Source: an uncultured Erythrobacteraceae bacterium
GTDB taxonomy: Bacteria; Pseudomonadota; Alphaproteobacteria; Sphingomonadales; Sphingomonadaceae
Reading direction: 5' to 3'
NCBI GenBank assembly: GCA_946482075.1
Contig: CAMLQG010000003.1
Span: 1-64,000, forward strand
Length of the DNA stretch: 64,000 bases
Under the pieces are notes generated by a model, which had not been told where the DNA came from, did not search any database, and was given only the letters and a program-made list of their open reading frames with translations. The position numbers and the translations under genes were made by a program. Below, piece after piece: positions 41,124 to 50,644 of the stretch. How positions within the stretch are numbered: the stretch's first letter is position 1; the number at the start of each line of letters is the position of its first letter.

Positions 41124-42079
41124 GCCAGCCGCAGCCCCTCGCGCGGCCAGTCCATCGCCCAGACCTTACCCTGCGCAGCGCCGGTCACATAGGCAGTGCG
41201 CATGTCCGGCCCGCCGAAACATATATTGGTTACGAAGGGATCATATTCCGGCAGAGGAATGAAATCCTCCAGTCCGCCATCGGGCTTCAACACGCTTATG
41301 CCGCCGCGGATCAGCGTGCCGACGCAGACATAGCCGCCGGAATCGACCGCGAGCGAGTCGAACATGGTGAAGCCTTCATAACCGTAGATCAGGCTCGCGC
41401 CGTTGCCGGTGATCGGTTCAGGCATCGAAGCGAGCTTGCCCGGTCCTTCCACCGCCCAGGCCCAGACGCGCGCCGTGACCGTCTCCGCCACATAGACGCG
41501 GTCGCCGGCGGGCGAGAGGCCGACGCCGTTCGGCTGGGTCAGCGGCGTCATCGCCACGGAATCATGGATCAGTTCCACGACGCCGCTGCCATCCGCCTTG
41601 CCGTAATAGAGCCCGCCCAGATCGCACAGCCGGCCATGCGGATGGCCGAGATCGGTGAAATAGAACCCGCCATGCGCATCGAACACCAGATCGTTCGGCG
41701 CAGAGAATGGGTTGCCGCCGCATTCCTGGTAGAGGATCGACACCTCGCCTTCCGGCGTCACGCGCTGAATGCAGGGCGGGCGCGGATCGGCCACCGTGGC
41801 GTCTGGCCCCAACGGCACGTTCGTCCCGTCTTCGGCCTTGCCGAACGGGAAGCCGCCATTGTTGCAGACGTAATAGGCTCCATCGGGCCCGAGCGCGAGG
41901 CCGTTCGGCCCGCCACCCGTATAGGTGTGCTGTTCCACCTTGCCGGTTTCCGGGTCGATCTTCAGCAGCCAGCCGCTCGTAAGGTCCGTGATCAGCAGCG
42001 ATCCATCGGGCAGCACGATCGGCCCCTCGACAAAGCCCATGCCGCTGGCGATTTCCCGGACGTTGTAATCGTGGCTCAC
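41117..42079 (-). CDS. SMP-30/gluconolactonase-type lactonase
   Basis: A 320-residue six-bladed beta-propeller of the SMP-30/gluconolactonase/luciferin-regenerating family. Metal-binding positions are suggested by the Glu in GFVEGPIVLPDG, the Asn in FSAPNDLVFDAHG and the Asn in QPNGVGLSPAGD. It hydrolyses lactones. The GTG at 42079 is fixed by the strong AGGAGGAGAG upstream. It is the last gene of the CitE-SDR-Rieske-lactonase run (40-bp gap from the Rieske gene). Confidence 0.92.
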   Translation of the reverse strand: MSHDYNVREIASGMGFVEGPIVLPDGSLLITDLTSGWLLKIDPETGKVEQHTYTGGGPNGLALGPDGAYYVCNNGGFPFGKAEDGTNVPLGPDATVADPRPPCIQRVTPEGEVSILYQECGGNPFSAPNDLVFDAHGGFYFTDLGHPHGRLCDLGGLYYGKADGSGVVELIHDSVAMTPLTQPNGVGLSPAGDRVYVAETVTARVWAWAVEGPGKLASMPEPITGNGASLIYGYEGFTMFDSLAVDSGGYVCVGTLIRGGISVLKPDGGLEDFIPLPEYDPFVTNICFGGPDMRTAYVTGAAQGKVWAMDWPREGLRLAY

Positions 42080-42119
42080 AGCTCTCTCCTCCTGCTGCTC
42101 GGGGGGGGGCCGGCGCGCC

Positions 42120-43541
42120 TCAGCGCGGCGGCTCACGGCCCATTTCCTGGAAATAGGTATTGTGGAAATGGCGGATGCGGGCTTCCTGCTCGCTATAGGT
42201 CGCGCCGGCGAAACCTTGCGAATGATGAGCGCGCTGGAGACGTTCGACCATCGCGCGATCCTGCTTGATGACCGGGCCGAGCCCTTCCATGTCCTCCGGA
42301 TCGAGATAGGTGCGCGGCAGAGTCTTGGTGCCCGACAGGTCCGCATCCTCCACCCCCATGAAGGAGGGCAGTTCCGTCATTCCCGGCAGGCCGTAGACCT
42401 GCACCTGGTAGATGCATTTCTCCGGATCGCTGGGATGGGGCAGCCAGTGCTGCACGAAATAGCCTTCGGGATGGAAGAACATCTCGGTCGACGGCCACAG
42501 CGCCGCGTTCCAGTCGTCGATCAGCTGCCCCTCGGTGAAGCGCGAATAATCGATCGGGATCTTCTTGTCCTTCTTGGCCGCCACCAGCGCTTCCGGCACT
42601 TCCTGCCAGGTTCGCGGCCAGTCCGCTTCCGGCACTCCGGCTTCGCGCAGGAAGATCTTGTGCTCTTCCGCGATCTCGTCGGGCAGATTGTGGATGAATT
42701 GCGGGCACGGGCTCATGAACTGGAACACGCTGAAGGCGTGGCCGCTGTCGAACAGCTCGATCTGCGCGTGATAGGCGTCCACCGCCGGGCGGAATTGCGG
42801 ATGGGTGGCCTGCACGTGATAGCCTTCGTGGAAGATCTCGCGCGCGGTCTTCCAGTTGCAGGGCCAGACCTGCTCGGCATCGCGGATGCGGACCAGATCG
42901 CCGAACTCATAGGCTTGCGCCCGTTCCGGAATCTCGGGGCCGAGGAATTCCTCCAGCGACACCGCATCCTTGTCGAAATTGATGAAGATCCAGCCGCGCC
43001 AGGTCTCGACCCGCACTTTCGGGATATCGAGATTGTTGCACAAAGCTTCGGCGCGGAACGTCTCGCGATCCTCGATCTTCAGCAATTCGCCGGTATTGGC
43101 GAATTCCCAGCGGTGGAAGGGGCAGACGAACTTCTTCGCCACGCCGAAATCCTGCAGCACGAGCTGCGCGCCGCGGTGCTGGCAGAAATTGAATACGGCG
43201 CTGAGGGTGCCGTCCTCCTTGCGCACCACGAGCACGGATTCCGGCCCGCGATCCACTTTCATGAAACTGTTGGGCTTGGGCAGGTCGCTCACATGGCCGG
43301 CCCAGAGCCAGGACTTGCTCCAGATCTTGCGCCATTCCTCGCGCATAACATCCTTGGAGAAATACATCTCCTTGTCGGTCTGGCGGGCCGTACCCACGTC
43401 GCGCGGCGGGATGCGCGGATACTGCCCCTTGCTGTCCTTCCATTTGGGCAGGACATAATCCTGCCGGAAGGGCGGGTAATCGATGGGTTCATGCGGATCG
43501 GCGTAGGTAAAGCCGTCGCTGACATGTTCATGATCGCTCAT
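42120..43541 (-). CDS. Rieske non-heme iron oxygenase, alpha subunit
   Basis: A 473-residue aromatic ring-hydroxylating-type oxygenase. Rieske [2Fe-2S] ligands are Cys120-x-His122 (CQHRG) and Cys140-x2-His143 (CPFHRW). The catalytic iron ligands lie in EIFHEGYHVQATH (His242, His247). The residue that normally bridges the two metal centres, usually Asp, is Glu239. This is known for quaternary-amine oxygenases such as carnitine monooxygenase, so a dealkylation or demethylation role should be considered besides ring hydroxylation. No beta subunit or reductase is adjacent. The ATG at 43541 is preferred; a GTG at 43571 is possible. Confidence 0.93.
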   Translation of the reverse strand: MSDHEHVSDGFTYADPHEPIDYPPFRQDYVLPKWKDSKGQYPRIPPRDVGTARQTDKEMYFSKDVMREEWRKIWSKSWLWAGHVSDLPKPNSFMKVDRGPESVLVVRKEDGTLSAVFNFCQHRGAQLVLQDFGVAKKFVCPFHRWEFANTGELLKIEDRETFRAEALCNNLDIPKVRVETWRGWIFINFDKDAVSLEEFLGPEIPERAQAYEFGDLVRIRDAEQVWPCNWKTAREIFHEGYHVQATHPQFRPAVDAYHAQIELFDSGHAFSVFQFMSPCPQFIHNLPDEIAEEHKIFLREAGVPEADWPRTWQEVPEALVAAKKDKKIPIDYSRFTEGQLIDDWNAALWPSTEMFFHPEGYFVQHWLPHPSDPEKCIYQVQVYGLPGMTELPSFMGVEDADLSGTKTLPRTYLDPEDMEGLGPVIKQDRAMVERLQRAHHSQGFAGATYSEQEARIRHFHNTYFQEMGREPPR

Positions 43542-43561
43542 TGCCTGTCCATCCCGTTTGA

Positions 43562-44320
43562 CTAGATCCACAAACCTCCGGTGGCGTCGATCGCCTGGCC
43601 GGTGATCCAGCGCCCGTCCCGCCCGGCCACCGCGGCGACCACATCGGCCACGTCCTCGGGCGAACCGACCCGCGCGAGCGACGTATCCGCAACCATCGCA
43701 TCGATCACGCCCGCGACGTCGCGATGGGGGGCGAGCATGTCCGTGTCGGTCACGCCGGGCACCACGGTGTTCACCGTGATCCCGCGCGGTCCGAGATGCC
43801 GGGCCAGCGCCAGCGACAGGCTGGCGAGCGCGCCCTTGGTGGCCGCATAGGCCGGATCGAACGGATAGCCGTGACGTGCTGCAACCGCGCCGATGAAGAT
43901 GATCCGCCCGTCCCGGCCCATCCGTTCCGCCGCGGCCTGGGCGATGAAGAACGGCGCGCGCAGATTGGTGGCAATGGTCTGATCGAACGCGTCAGGCGTG
44001 GCGTCTTCCAGAAAACCTGCGAGGCCATGAACGGCCGCATTGTTGACTACGATGTCGAGCGATGCGCCGCCCAGCCAGCCGTCGAGTTCTCCGAACATCC
44101 CATTGACGACGGCCATGTCCGCAAGGTCACCGCTGATCACCAGCGCATCGCCACCAGCCGCGCGGATCGCATTCGAAACCTCGTCCGCCAGTTCGCGCCG
44201 GCTGTGGCAATGGACGGCGACACGCGCACCATCGGCAGCCAGCCGCAGGGCGATCGCCTTGCCGATGCCGCGGGACGAGCCGGTGACCAGCGCCGTTCGT
44301 CCGGACAATGCCCCGCTCAT
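43562..44320 (-). CDS. SDR-family oxidoreductase in Rieske cluster
   Basis: A 252-residue classical SDR with TALVTGSSRGIGKAIALRLA, the VNNAAVHG motif, and an active site YAATKGALASLSLALARHLG containing Tyr-x3-Lys. It ends GQAIDATGGLWI. It may act as the dihydrodiol or alcohol dehydrogenase following the Rieske reaction. It is 20 bp upstream of the Rieske gene on the same strand. The 107 bp between it and the CitE-like gene hold nothing evident. Confidence 0.92.
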   Translation of the reverse strand: MSGALSGRTALVTGSSRGIGKAIALRLAADGARVAVHCHSRRELADEVSNAIRAAGGDALVISGDLADMAVVNGMFGELDGWLGGASLDIVVNNAAVHGLAGFLEDATPDAFDQTIATNLRAPFFIAQAAAERMGRDGRIIFIGAVAARHGYPFDPAYAATKGALASLSLALARHLGPRGITVNTVVPGVTDTDMLAPHRDVAGVIDAMVADTSLARVGSPEDVADVVAAVAGRDGRWITGQAIDATGGLWI

Positions 44321-44427
44321 CGCGCCGATGCCTTCATCGCGATCCTCTCCATCCCAGCGTCAGGCGCGCCGGACTTGCCTATACAGCGGACACGATCATC
44401 AACCGCGCTCGCCCTGTCAATCCACCG

Positions 44428-45414
44428 TCAGGCAGCGCCGGGCGCGCCGTGTTCCGCCAGAGCGATCAATTGCCGTGCCTGGCGGACGGTCACCCCGTCG
44501 ATCAGCGAACCGTTATGCGACACCGCGCCTTGGCCGGATGCCTCCGCCTCGGCCAGCATGCGCAGCAATTCGCGCGCCTGTGCCACATCCTTCTCCGAAG
44601 GCGCGAAGGCCGTATTGATCACGTCGACCTGATCCGGGTGGATCGCCCATTTGCCAGTGCAGCCCAGAAAGGCTGCACGGCGAGCATAGGCGGCCAGGCC
44701 TTCGAGATCGCGAATCTCGCCATAGGGGCCTTCGAACACCATCAGACCCCGTGCGCGAGCTGCCGTGATCGTCGCCATCAGGGGGTAGTGCCACGGATCG
44801 TTCACGAAAGTCCGGCGCACGCCTGCATCGTCCGCTTCACCCAGCGCCACGTAGTCGGGATGGTCACCCCCGATCTTGACCGTGCGCATGCCCACCGTCG
44901 CGCTGAAATCTGCATGGCCGAAATGGAGCGAGACGAGGCGCGGAGAAGCACCGGCGATCGCGTTCACATTGGCAAGGCCGAGAGCGGATTCGATCTGCCC
45001 TTCCAGCAGCACGGGCTTGGTCCGCCCGGTAGCCCAGCTGGCCTGGCTCGCGAGCATGTCGATCGCATAGAGATCGGCTGGAGTGCCTACCTTGGGCACC
45101 ATGATCGCGTCCAGCGCATCGCCGCCGCCTTCCACCACGGCGATCACGTCGCGATAGCACCAGGCCGTATCCAACCCGTTGATCCGCACCGTCACCAGCT
45201 TGCCGCGCCAGTCCACTTCGCGCAGCGCTCTGACCACATTGTCGCGCGCCGTTTCCTTGTCGGGCGCTGCGACGCCGTCTTCCAGATCGAGACAAATGGC
45301 ATCCGCCGGACCGGCCGCCGCCTTCTCGAAGAAGCGGGGCGAGGAACCCGGCACGAACAGCTTGGATCGATGCAGCGGCGGTGCGACGATCGGCGAATGA
45401 GTGGTAAAGCTCAT
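44428..45414 (-). CDS. HpcH/HpaI-type (CitE-like) lyase
   Basis: A 328-residue TIM-barrel aldolase/lyase of the HpcH/HpaI/CitE family. Family motifs are RSKLFVPGSSPRFFEKA, AICLDLEDGVAAPDK, VLLEGQIESALGLANVNAI with the metal-binding Glu region, and CTGKWAIHPDQVDVIN. Members cleave malyl-, citramalyl- or related CoA thioesters. The start is uncertain: an ATG at 45444 right after GGAGGT would add 10 residues. It heads the CitE-SDR-Rieske-lactonase gene run. Confidence 0.9.
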   Translation of the reverse strand: MSFTTHSPIVAPPLHRSKLFVPGSSPRFFEKAAAGPADAICLDLEDGVAAPDKETARDNVVRALREVDWRGKLVTVRINGLDTAWCYRDVIAVVEGGGDALDAIMVPKVGTPADLYAIDMLASQASWATGRTKPVLLEGQIESALGLANVNAIAGASPRLVSLHFGHADFSATVGMRTVKIGGDHPDYVALGEADDAGVRRTFVNDPWHYPLMATITAARARGLMVFEGPYGEIRDLEGLAAYARRAAFLGCTGKWAIHPDQVDVINTAFAPSEKDVAQARELLRMLAEAEASGQGAVSHNGSLIDGVTVRQARQLIALAEHGAPGAA

Positions 45415-45608
45415 CGGCGGCCGGCTTTCCCGATCATCATGCATACCTCCATCGCTTCCCGCGGGCACCATTGCCCGCTTCCCACCGCACTTCAAGGGCA
45501 CGCGCATGGCTCGGCCAGCGTCATATATGTTTCACACAAGCATCATACCGCGCCGAGCGAACAGGCAAGAAACTTGCACGACCCGACAAAGCAGGGGAAT
45601 TCCCAGAT

Positions 45609-46655
45609 ATGCCGCATCCCGCCCGCCCGCAGCTTGCCCTGCTCGTTCCTGCCTTACTGACACTGGCCGCCTGCGCGACGACGCCCGCCGTTCCCAACAC
45701 CCAGGCTTCCGCCGTCAATGCGCGGGCGGAAACCGTACCAGTCGGCACCGCCAACCAGGACGCGGCGGACGATCCGGCGATCTGGCGCAATGCGGCCGAT
45801 CCGGCGCAGAGCCTGCTGGTAGGCACGGACAAGAAGGCCGGCCTCTATGCCTATGGGCTGGACGGCAAGGTGAAGAGCTTCCTGGCCGCAGGCGCGCTCA
45901 ACAATGTCGCGGTGATCGATACGCCGCAGGGGCTGCTGGTCGCGGCGAGCGACCGCACCGATCTCGTCAATTCGCAGGTCGCGCTGTTCTCGCTCGACAA
46001 GGCCGGTGGGCAGCTTGCCAAGATCGGCAGCATTTCGAGCGGTCCCGGCGAAGCCTATGGGCTGTGCATGGTCGCGGCCGGGGACGGTGCGCGCATTGTC
46101 GCCGCGCTGAAGGACGGGACGGTGCGCGAAATCGCGCTGACCCGCGCGGAGGGTCAGTTCTCCGGCGCGATCAAGCGCGAATGGAAGATCGCGACGCAGA
46201 TCGAAGGCTGCGTAGTGGACGAGGCCGGCAACGATGTCTTCGTGGGCGAAGAGGGTGTCGGCATCTGGCGGATCGATCTCGATGATCCGTCCTCCCAACC
46301 CGTGGCCTTCGCCAGGGTGGATGGCGGCGCCACGCTGTTCCCCGATGTGGAAGGGCTGACCATCGCCATCGATCCCAACGGCACGCATTACCTCATCGCA
46401 TCGAGCCAGGGCGACAACGCCTATGCCGTGTTCGACATTGCGGCCGGTTCCTATGTCGGCCGCTTCCGCATCGTCGACAGCGCCGCGACCGACGGGACGA
46501 GCGAGACCGACGGGATCGACGTGGTGGTCGGCGATTTCGGCCCCGGCTCCCCCGGCGGACTGTTCGTTGCGCAGGATGGCGACAACGGCAACGGCACGCA
46601 GAACTTCAAGCTCGTCGCCTGGGACGACATCAAGCAGGCGCTGGGCATCCGGTGA
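45609..46655 (+). CDS. beta-propeller phytase (exported lipoprotein)
   Basis: A 348-residue Ca2+-dependent six-bladed 3-phytase that releases phosphate from inositol hexakisphosphate. A signal peptide with lipobox LTLAAC indicates lipoprotein export. Family motifs are QDAADDPAIWRN, GTDKKAGLYAYGLDG, GPGEAYGLCMV, VVDEAGNDVFVGEEGVGIWR, FPDVEGLTIAID and GTSETDGIDVV. The ATG at 45609 has AGGGGAA upstream. It stands alone, divergent from the CitE gene, with about 190 bp of upstream DNA in which no regulator site is obvious (no clear Pho box). Confidence 0.93.
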   Translation: MPHPARPQLALLVPALLTLAACATTPAVPNTQASAVNARAETVPVGTANQDAADDPAIWRNAADPAQSLLVGTDKKAGLYAYGLDGKVKSFLAAGALNNVAVIDTPQGLLVAASDRTDLVNSQVALFSLDKAGGQLAKIGSISSGPGEAYGLCMVAAGDGARIVAALKDGTVREIALTRAEGQFSGAIKREWKIATQIEGCVVDEAGNDVFVGEEGVGIWRIDLDDPSSQPVAFARVDGGATLFPDVEGLTIAIDPNGTHYLIASSQGDNAYAVFDIAAGSYVGRFRIVDSAATDGTSETDGIDVVVGDFGPGSPGGLFVAQDGDNGNGTQNFKLVAWDDIKQALGIR

Positions 46656-46658
46656 AAA

Positions 46659-46802
46659 CCCTCCCTGTGCCGAAGGCATGGGGAGGTGGCAGTCGCGCCA
46701 GCGACCGACGGAGGGGCCGTTGCGCAATTTGCCCCTCCCCCACGCCGCCTGTGGCGTCGCGGTCCCCCTCCCCATCCCCGCCCGCGCGGGGACAGGGAGG
46801 AT
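46659..46802 (+). repeat. ~145-bp intergenic repeat, copy 2
   Basis: Direct homologue of 3199-3342 in the same orientation, with changes scattered through it. It begins CTCCCTGTGCCG and ends GGGGACAGGGAGGAT. It lies between the convergent phytase and putA genes. Confidence 0.8.
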
Positions 46803-46808
46803 CTCAAA

Positions 46809-49800
46809 TCATAGACCGAACAGCGAAGGGTCCCCTCCCCGTGCCGCGATGTTCACGCTGACGCTGCGTTCGGTGGCGTAGCGCAGCAGGCTATTCGGCC
46901 CGCCCGCTTTCGGACCAGTGCCCGAAAGCCCTTCTCCGCCGAAGGGCTGGACGCCCACCACCGCGCCGATGATGGAGCGGTTGACATAGATGTTCCCTGC
47001 CGGAACGAGCCTGCGCACCTGATCGACGAAGCCATCCACCCGGCTGTGGATGCCGAGCGTCAGACCATAGCCGATCCCGGCGAGCGCACGCGCCATGTCC
47101 GACAGGTCCCGTCGGCGATAGCGGCAGACATGCAGGATCGGCCCGAACACTTCGCGTTGGAGGAATGTGGGCGATGGGATCTCGGCGATCACCGGCGCGA
47201 AGAAGCTGCCTTGCGAACGCAGCGTCCCGATATCCTTTTCATACAGAACTTTCGCTTCACGCCGCAACCTTTCGACATGCGCATCCAGCGCCGCGCGCGC
47301 TTCGCCGTCGATCACCGGGCCGATATCGGTGGCGAAGTCTTCCGGCTGCCCCATCACCCGCGCGTCCAGCGCACCGATCAGACCGGCGATCAGATCATCC
47401 GCCGTCTCTTCCGGCAGGAACAGGATGCGCAAGGCCGAGCAGCGCTGCCCGGCGGAACCGAAAGCGGACAGGATCGCATCGTCGATCACCTGTTCGCGCA
47501 AGGCCGAACTGTCGGCGAAGATCGCGTTGAGCCCGCCGGTTTCCGCGATGAAGGGAATGATCGGCCCGTCGCGCGCGGCAAGCGTGCGGTTGATCGCCCA
47601 AGCCGTCTCCGTGCCGCCGGTAAACGCCACGCCGGCGATGCCGGGATGGGACGTGATCAGCGGCCCGATCACGCTGCCCTTTCCCGGCAGCAGTGCCAGC
47701 AGGCGCGGATCGAGCCCGGCGGCGTGGAACAGCCCGACCGTGTAGGCCGCGGTGAGCGAGGTCTGTTCAGCGGGCTTGGCGACCACGGCATTGCCGGCGG
47801 CCAGCGCAGCCGCGATCTGGCCCGTAAAGATCGAGAGCGGGAAATTCCACGGCGAGATGCAGGCGAATACGCCCCGCCCATGCAGTTCGAGCTGGTTGGT
47901 TTCCCCCGCCGGCCCACGCAACGGCAGCGGCTCGGCGAAGCGTTCTTCGGCGAGACAGGCGTAATAGCGGCAGAAATCCACCGCCTCGCGCACTTCCGCC
48001 ACGCCATCCGCAGCAATCTTGCCGGCCTCCAGCGCCAGGACGCCGGCCAGGCGGTCCATGTCGCGTTCCAGCACGTCGCCCATCGCGCGCAGGATGACCG
48101 CGCGGACCATGCCGCCCGACGCGGCCCATTTGGGCTGCAGGTCACGCGCCAGTGCGATCGCGCGATCCACAATAGCGCTGTCGGCATAGCTGAGATGGCC
48201 GATCAGCGCGCCCGTATTGGGGCTGAATACGGACAATTTCTTCCCGTTTTCGATCAGATCGCCGCTGACGATCGGCCCGCCTTCGAATGTCGCGGCCCGC
48301 ACCGCCGTCAGTGCCCGGCCAATCTTTTCCCTCACCGCCGCGATCGAGAAGTCCCGCCCCTTGGAATTGCGGCGCAGCGGCCCGTAGATGTCGGCCGGCA
48401 AGGGAATGCGCGGATTGCGCAACGGGCTAAAGCCCACCTGCCCCGCCGGATCGGCGACAAGCCGCTCTATCGCTACGCTCTCATCCAGCAACGCATGGAC
48501 GAAGCTCGAATTCGCCCCGTTTTCCAGCAGACGGCGGACGAGATAGGGCAACAATTCCTCATGTCCGCCCACGGGCGCATAGACCCTGAGGCGCAGGCCC
48601 TCCTCGCCGGCCGCCGCGCGGTAGAGCTCTTCCCCCATGCCATGCAAGCGCTGGAATTCGACGTCCACGCCCGCCGCCCGGGCCATCATCCGCACAGCTG
48701 CCAGCGTATGCGCATTATGCGTTGCGAACTGCGCATAAAGACTCGGTGCCGCATCGATCAGGGCACGCGCGCAGACGAGATAGGACAGGTCGGTCGCCGG
48801 CTTGGTGGTGAACACCGGATAATCCGCCATCCCCCCGATCTGGGCACGTTTGATCTCGCTGTCCCAATAGGCGCCCTTGACCAGGCGCACCATGAAGCGG
48901 CGCCCGGTCTCTCGCGCCAGATTCGTCAGTCCGGCGATCACTTCGGGCGCCCGCTTCTGATAGGCCTGCACCGCCAGGCCCAGCCCCGTCCAGCCGTTGA
49001 GCGCCGGTTCGCGCGCCAGCCGTTCGAACAGGCCCAGCATCGGCACCAGCCGGTCCGCTTCCTCGGCATCGATCGTGAAATTGAGATCGCGCTGGGCCGC
49101 CAGCACGGCGAGGCGCAGGAGGCGGGGATAGAGTTCCCGGTCGATGCGCGCCTGCTGCACCGCTTCGAAACGGGGGCTGAGCGCGGACAGTTTCACCGAG
49201 ACGCCATGGCCGGCGGCAGGCCCCGCACCCCGGCTCCGCTCGCCCACGGCCTCGATCGCATGGGCATAAAGCCGTTCGTAACGTTCCGCATCCGCCGCCG
49301 TGCGCGCGCCTTCGCCAAGCATGTCGAACGAACAGGTAAAACCATCCTTCGATGCGCGGGCGAGCGCGGCTTCGATTCCGCGGCCCAGCACGAACTGGTT
49401 GCTCATGATGCGGATCGCGGTCGCCACCGCGCGACGGATCACCGGTTCCCCGAGCCGGCCGGCAAGCTGCCTGATCCAGCCGGCAAGGTCACGCGGCCGC
49501 GCCTCCTCCGTATCGACAAGCTCACCAGTCAGCATCAGGCCCCAGGTGGACGCGTTGACGAAGATGTCGTCCGAATGGCCGAGATGGCTTGCCCAGTCGC
49601 CGCTGGCGACACTTTCCGCGATCAGCCGGTCGCGCGTATCGTCATCCGGCGTGCGCAGCAGCGCTTCGGCCAGGCACATCAGCGCCAGGCCTTCCTTCGT
49701 GGCCAGCGAGAATTCCTGGAGAAAGCTTTCCATCGCGCCGCGGCGGCGGGGCAGTTTCCGCGCATGGCGGACAAGGGCCGCGGCCTCTTCCGCGATCGCT

Positions 49801-49916
49801 GCCGGCGCAACCGATCCGCCTGCTCCGGACCAGCGCTCGAGCAGGCCCTCGACCGCGTCCGCTTCGTCGCGATACTTCATCGCGTCGATCCGGTCCCAGT
49901 CTTGAACGCTCTCCAC
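46809..49916 (-). CDS. putA: bifunctional proline dehydrogenase / glutamate-semialdehyde dehydrogenase
   Basis: A 1035-residue PutA that oxidises proline to P5C (FAD, membrane-associated) and then to glutamate (NAD). The PRODH barrel covers about residues 150-470, including RFMVRLVKGAYWDSEIKRAQ and ATHNAHTLAAVR. The ALDH covers about 520-1000, with Glu792 in AETGGLNA and catalytic Cys826 in GQRCSALR. It lacks the N-terminal ribbon-helix-helix DNA-binding domain of E. coli PutA, so it is not self-repressing. The start is GTG 49916 or ATG 49880. The upstream 150 bp are AT-rich and probably carry the promoter. Confidence 0.96.
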   Translation of the reverse strand: MESVQDWDRIDAMKYRDEADAVEGLLERWSGAGGSVAPAAIAEEAAALVRHARKLPRRRGAMESFLQEFSLATKEGLALMCLAEALLRTPDDDTRDRLIAESVASGDWASHLGHSDDIFVNASTWGLMLTGELVDTEEARPRDLAGWIRQLAGRLGEPVIRRAVATAIRIMSNQFVLGRGIEAALARASKDGFTCSFDMLGEGARTAADAERYERLYAHAIEAVGERSRGAGPAAGHGVSVKLSALSPRFEAVQQARIDRELYPRLLRLAVLAAQRDLNFTIDAEEADRLVPMLGLFERLAREPALNGWTGLGLAVQAYQKRAPEVIAGLTNLARETGRRFMVRLVKGAYWDSEIKRAQIGGMADYPVFTTKPATDLSYLVCARALIDAAPSLYAQFATHNAHTLAAVRMMARAAGVDVEFQRLHGMGEELYRAAAGEEGLRLRVYAPVGGHEELLPYLVRRLLENGANSSFVHALLDESVAIERLVADPAGQVGFSPLRNPRIPLPADIYGPLRRNSKGRDFSIAAVREKIGRALTAVRAATFEGGPIVSGDLIENGKKLSVFSPNTGALIGHLSYADSAIVDRAIALARDLQPKWAASGGMVRAVILRAMGDVLERDMDRLAGVLALEAGKIAADGVAEVREAVDFCRYYACLAEERFAEPLPLRGPAGETNQLELHGRGVFACISPWNFPLSIFTGQIAAALAAGNAVVAKPAEQTSLTAAYTVGLFHAAGLDPRLLALLPGKGSVIGPLITSHPGIAGVAFTGGTETAWAINRTLAARDGPIIPFIAETGGLNAIFADSSALREQVIDDAILSAFGSAGQRCSALRILFLPEETADDLIAGLIGALDARVMGQPEDFATDIGPVIDGEARAALDAHVERLRREAKVLYEKDIGTLRSQGSFFAPVIAEIPSPTFLQREVFGPILHVCRYRRRDLSDMARALAGIGYGLTLGIHSRVDGFVDQVRRLVPAGNIYVNRSIIGAVVGVQPFGGEGLSGTGPKAGGPNSLLRYATERSVSVNIAARGGDPSLFGL

Positions 49917-50066
49917 CTGGTCGAACCCCTCTCCGAGAGACTACGTAAAAATACGCATTAATCCACTACAAGTTCACAAGGGCGAGGATAATTTCCCCAT
50001 TTCGGGTTAGCTGGATATGAACGTCGCATTCCTTTATTACCGGGCGATTGTTTCCGTATCGGTCCG

Positions 50067-50576
50067 ATGAAGACGTCCACTCTTTCGCTCATGGTCCTGC
50101 CCATTCTGGTCCTGGCGTTTTCCGCGCCGGCTGCCGCGCGCGAAAGCCTGGGGATGTTTTCGGGCTGGGGCGCGTTCCGCGATGCAGCTACGCCGCGCTG
50201 CTACGCGATCGCCAAGGCGCAGCCGAGCAGGCGGCAGCGCGATTACGATCCCTTCGCTTCTGTGGGGACATGGCCGAAACAAGGCATCCGCAACCAACTG
50301 CATCTCCGCCTGTCGCGCAAGCTCGGGCCCGACGCACGGATCACGCTGCGCGTGGGCGCACAGAATTTCCCGCTGGTGGGCGGCGGCGGGGATGCCTGGA
50401 CGCAGGACAAGCGGATGGATGCGGCCGTGATCGCGGCGCTGCGTTCCGCCACGCGGATGTCGGTGAGTTCGCGCGATGAACGCGGTCGAAGCTTTTCCGA
50501 CAGCTATGAGCTTTCCGGTGTGTCCACTGCGATGGACGCCGCCACGGTAGGCTGCGCGAGGCTGGCCCGCAGATAG
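50067..50576 (+). CDS. secreted protein, weakly IalB-like
   Basis: A 169-residue protein with a clear signal peptide (LMVLPILVLAFSAPAAARES). The mature part has GWGAFRDAATPRCYAIAKAQ, NFPLVGGGGDAWTQDKRMDA and DSYELSGVSTAMDAATVGCA. The order W...CYA...F.L....AW..D....G....A...C recalls the invasion-associated locus B family; the resemblance is weak. Two cysteines could form a disulfide. It is convergent with the beta-barrel gene across a perfect terminator hairpin. Confidence 0.7.
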   Translation: MKTSTLSLMVLPILVLAFSAPAAARESLGMFSGWGAFRDAATPRCYAIAKAQPSRRQRDYDPFASVGTWPKQGIRNQLHLRLSRKLGPDARITLRVGAQNFPLVGGGGDAWTQDKRMDAAVIAALRSATRMSVSSRDERGRSFSDSYELSGVSTAMDAATVGCARLARR

Positions 50577-50593
50577 CCCGTCCGGGACAAAAT

Positions 50594-50632
50594 CGGTTCC
50601 CTCCCCGGTGACAAGCACCGGGGAGGGAACCG
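50594..50632. terminator. bidirectional terminator hairpin
   Basis: A 17-bp perfect stem (outer CGGTTCCCTCCCCGGTG, loop ACAAG) lies between two convergent genes that end at 50576 and 50645. No long T-run is present on either side, so it may act as a strong mRNA 3' stabiliser or terminate with help. Confidence 0.7.
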
Positions 50633-50644
50633 GACAGAGTGGGC

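Noticed and set aside
47046..49961. A 971-codon open frame on the plus strand.
   Set aside because: It is the antisense shadow of putA, whose catalytic residues and family motifs are complete on the minus strand.
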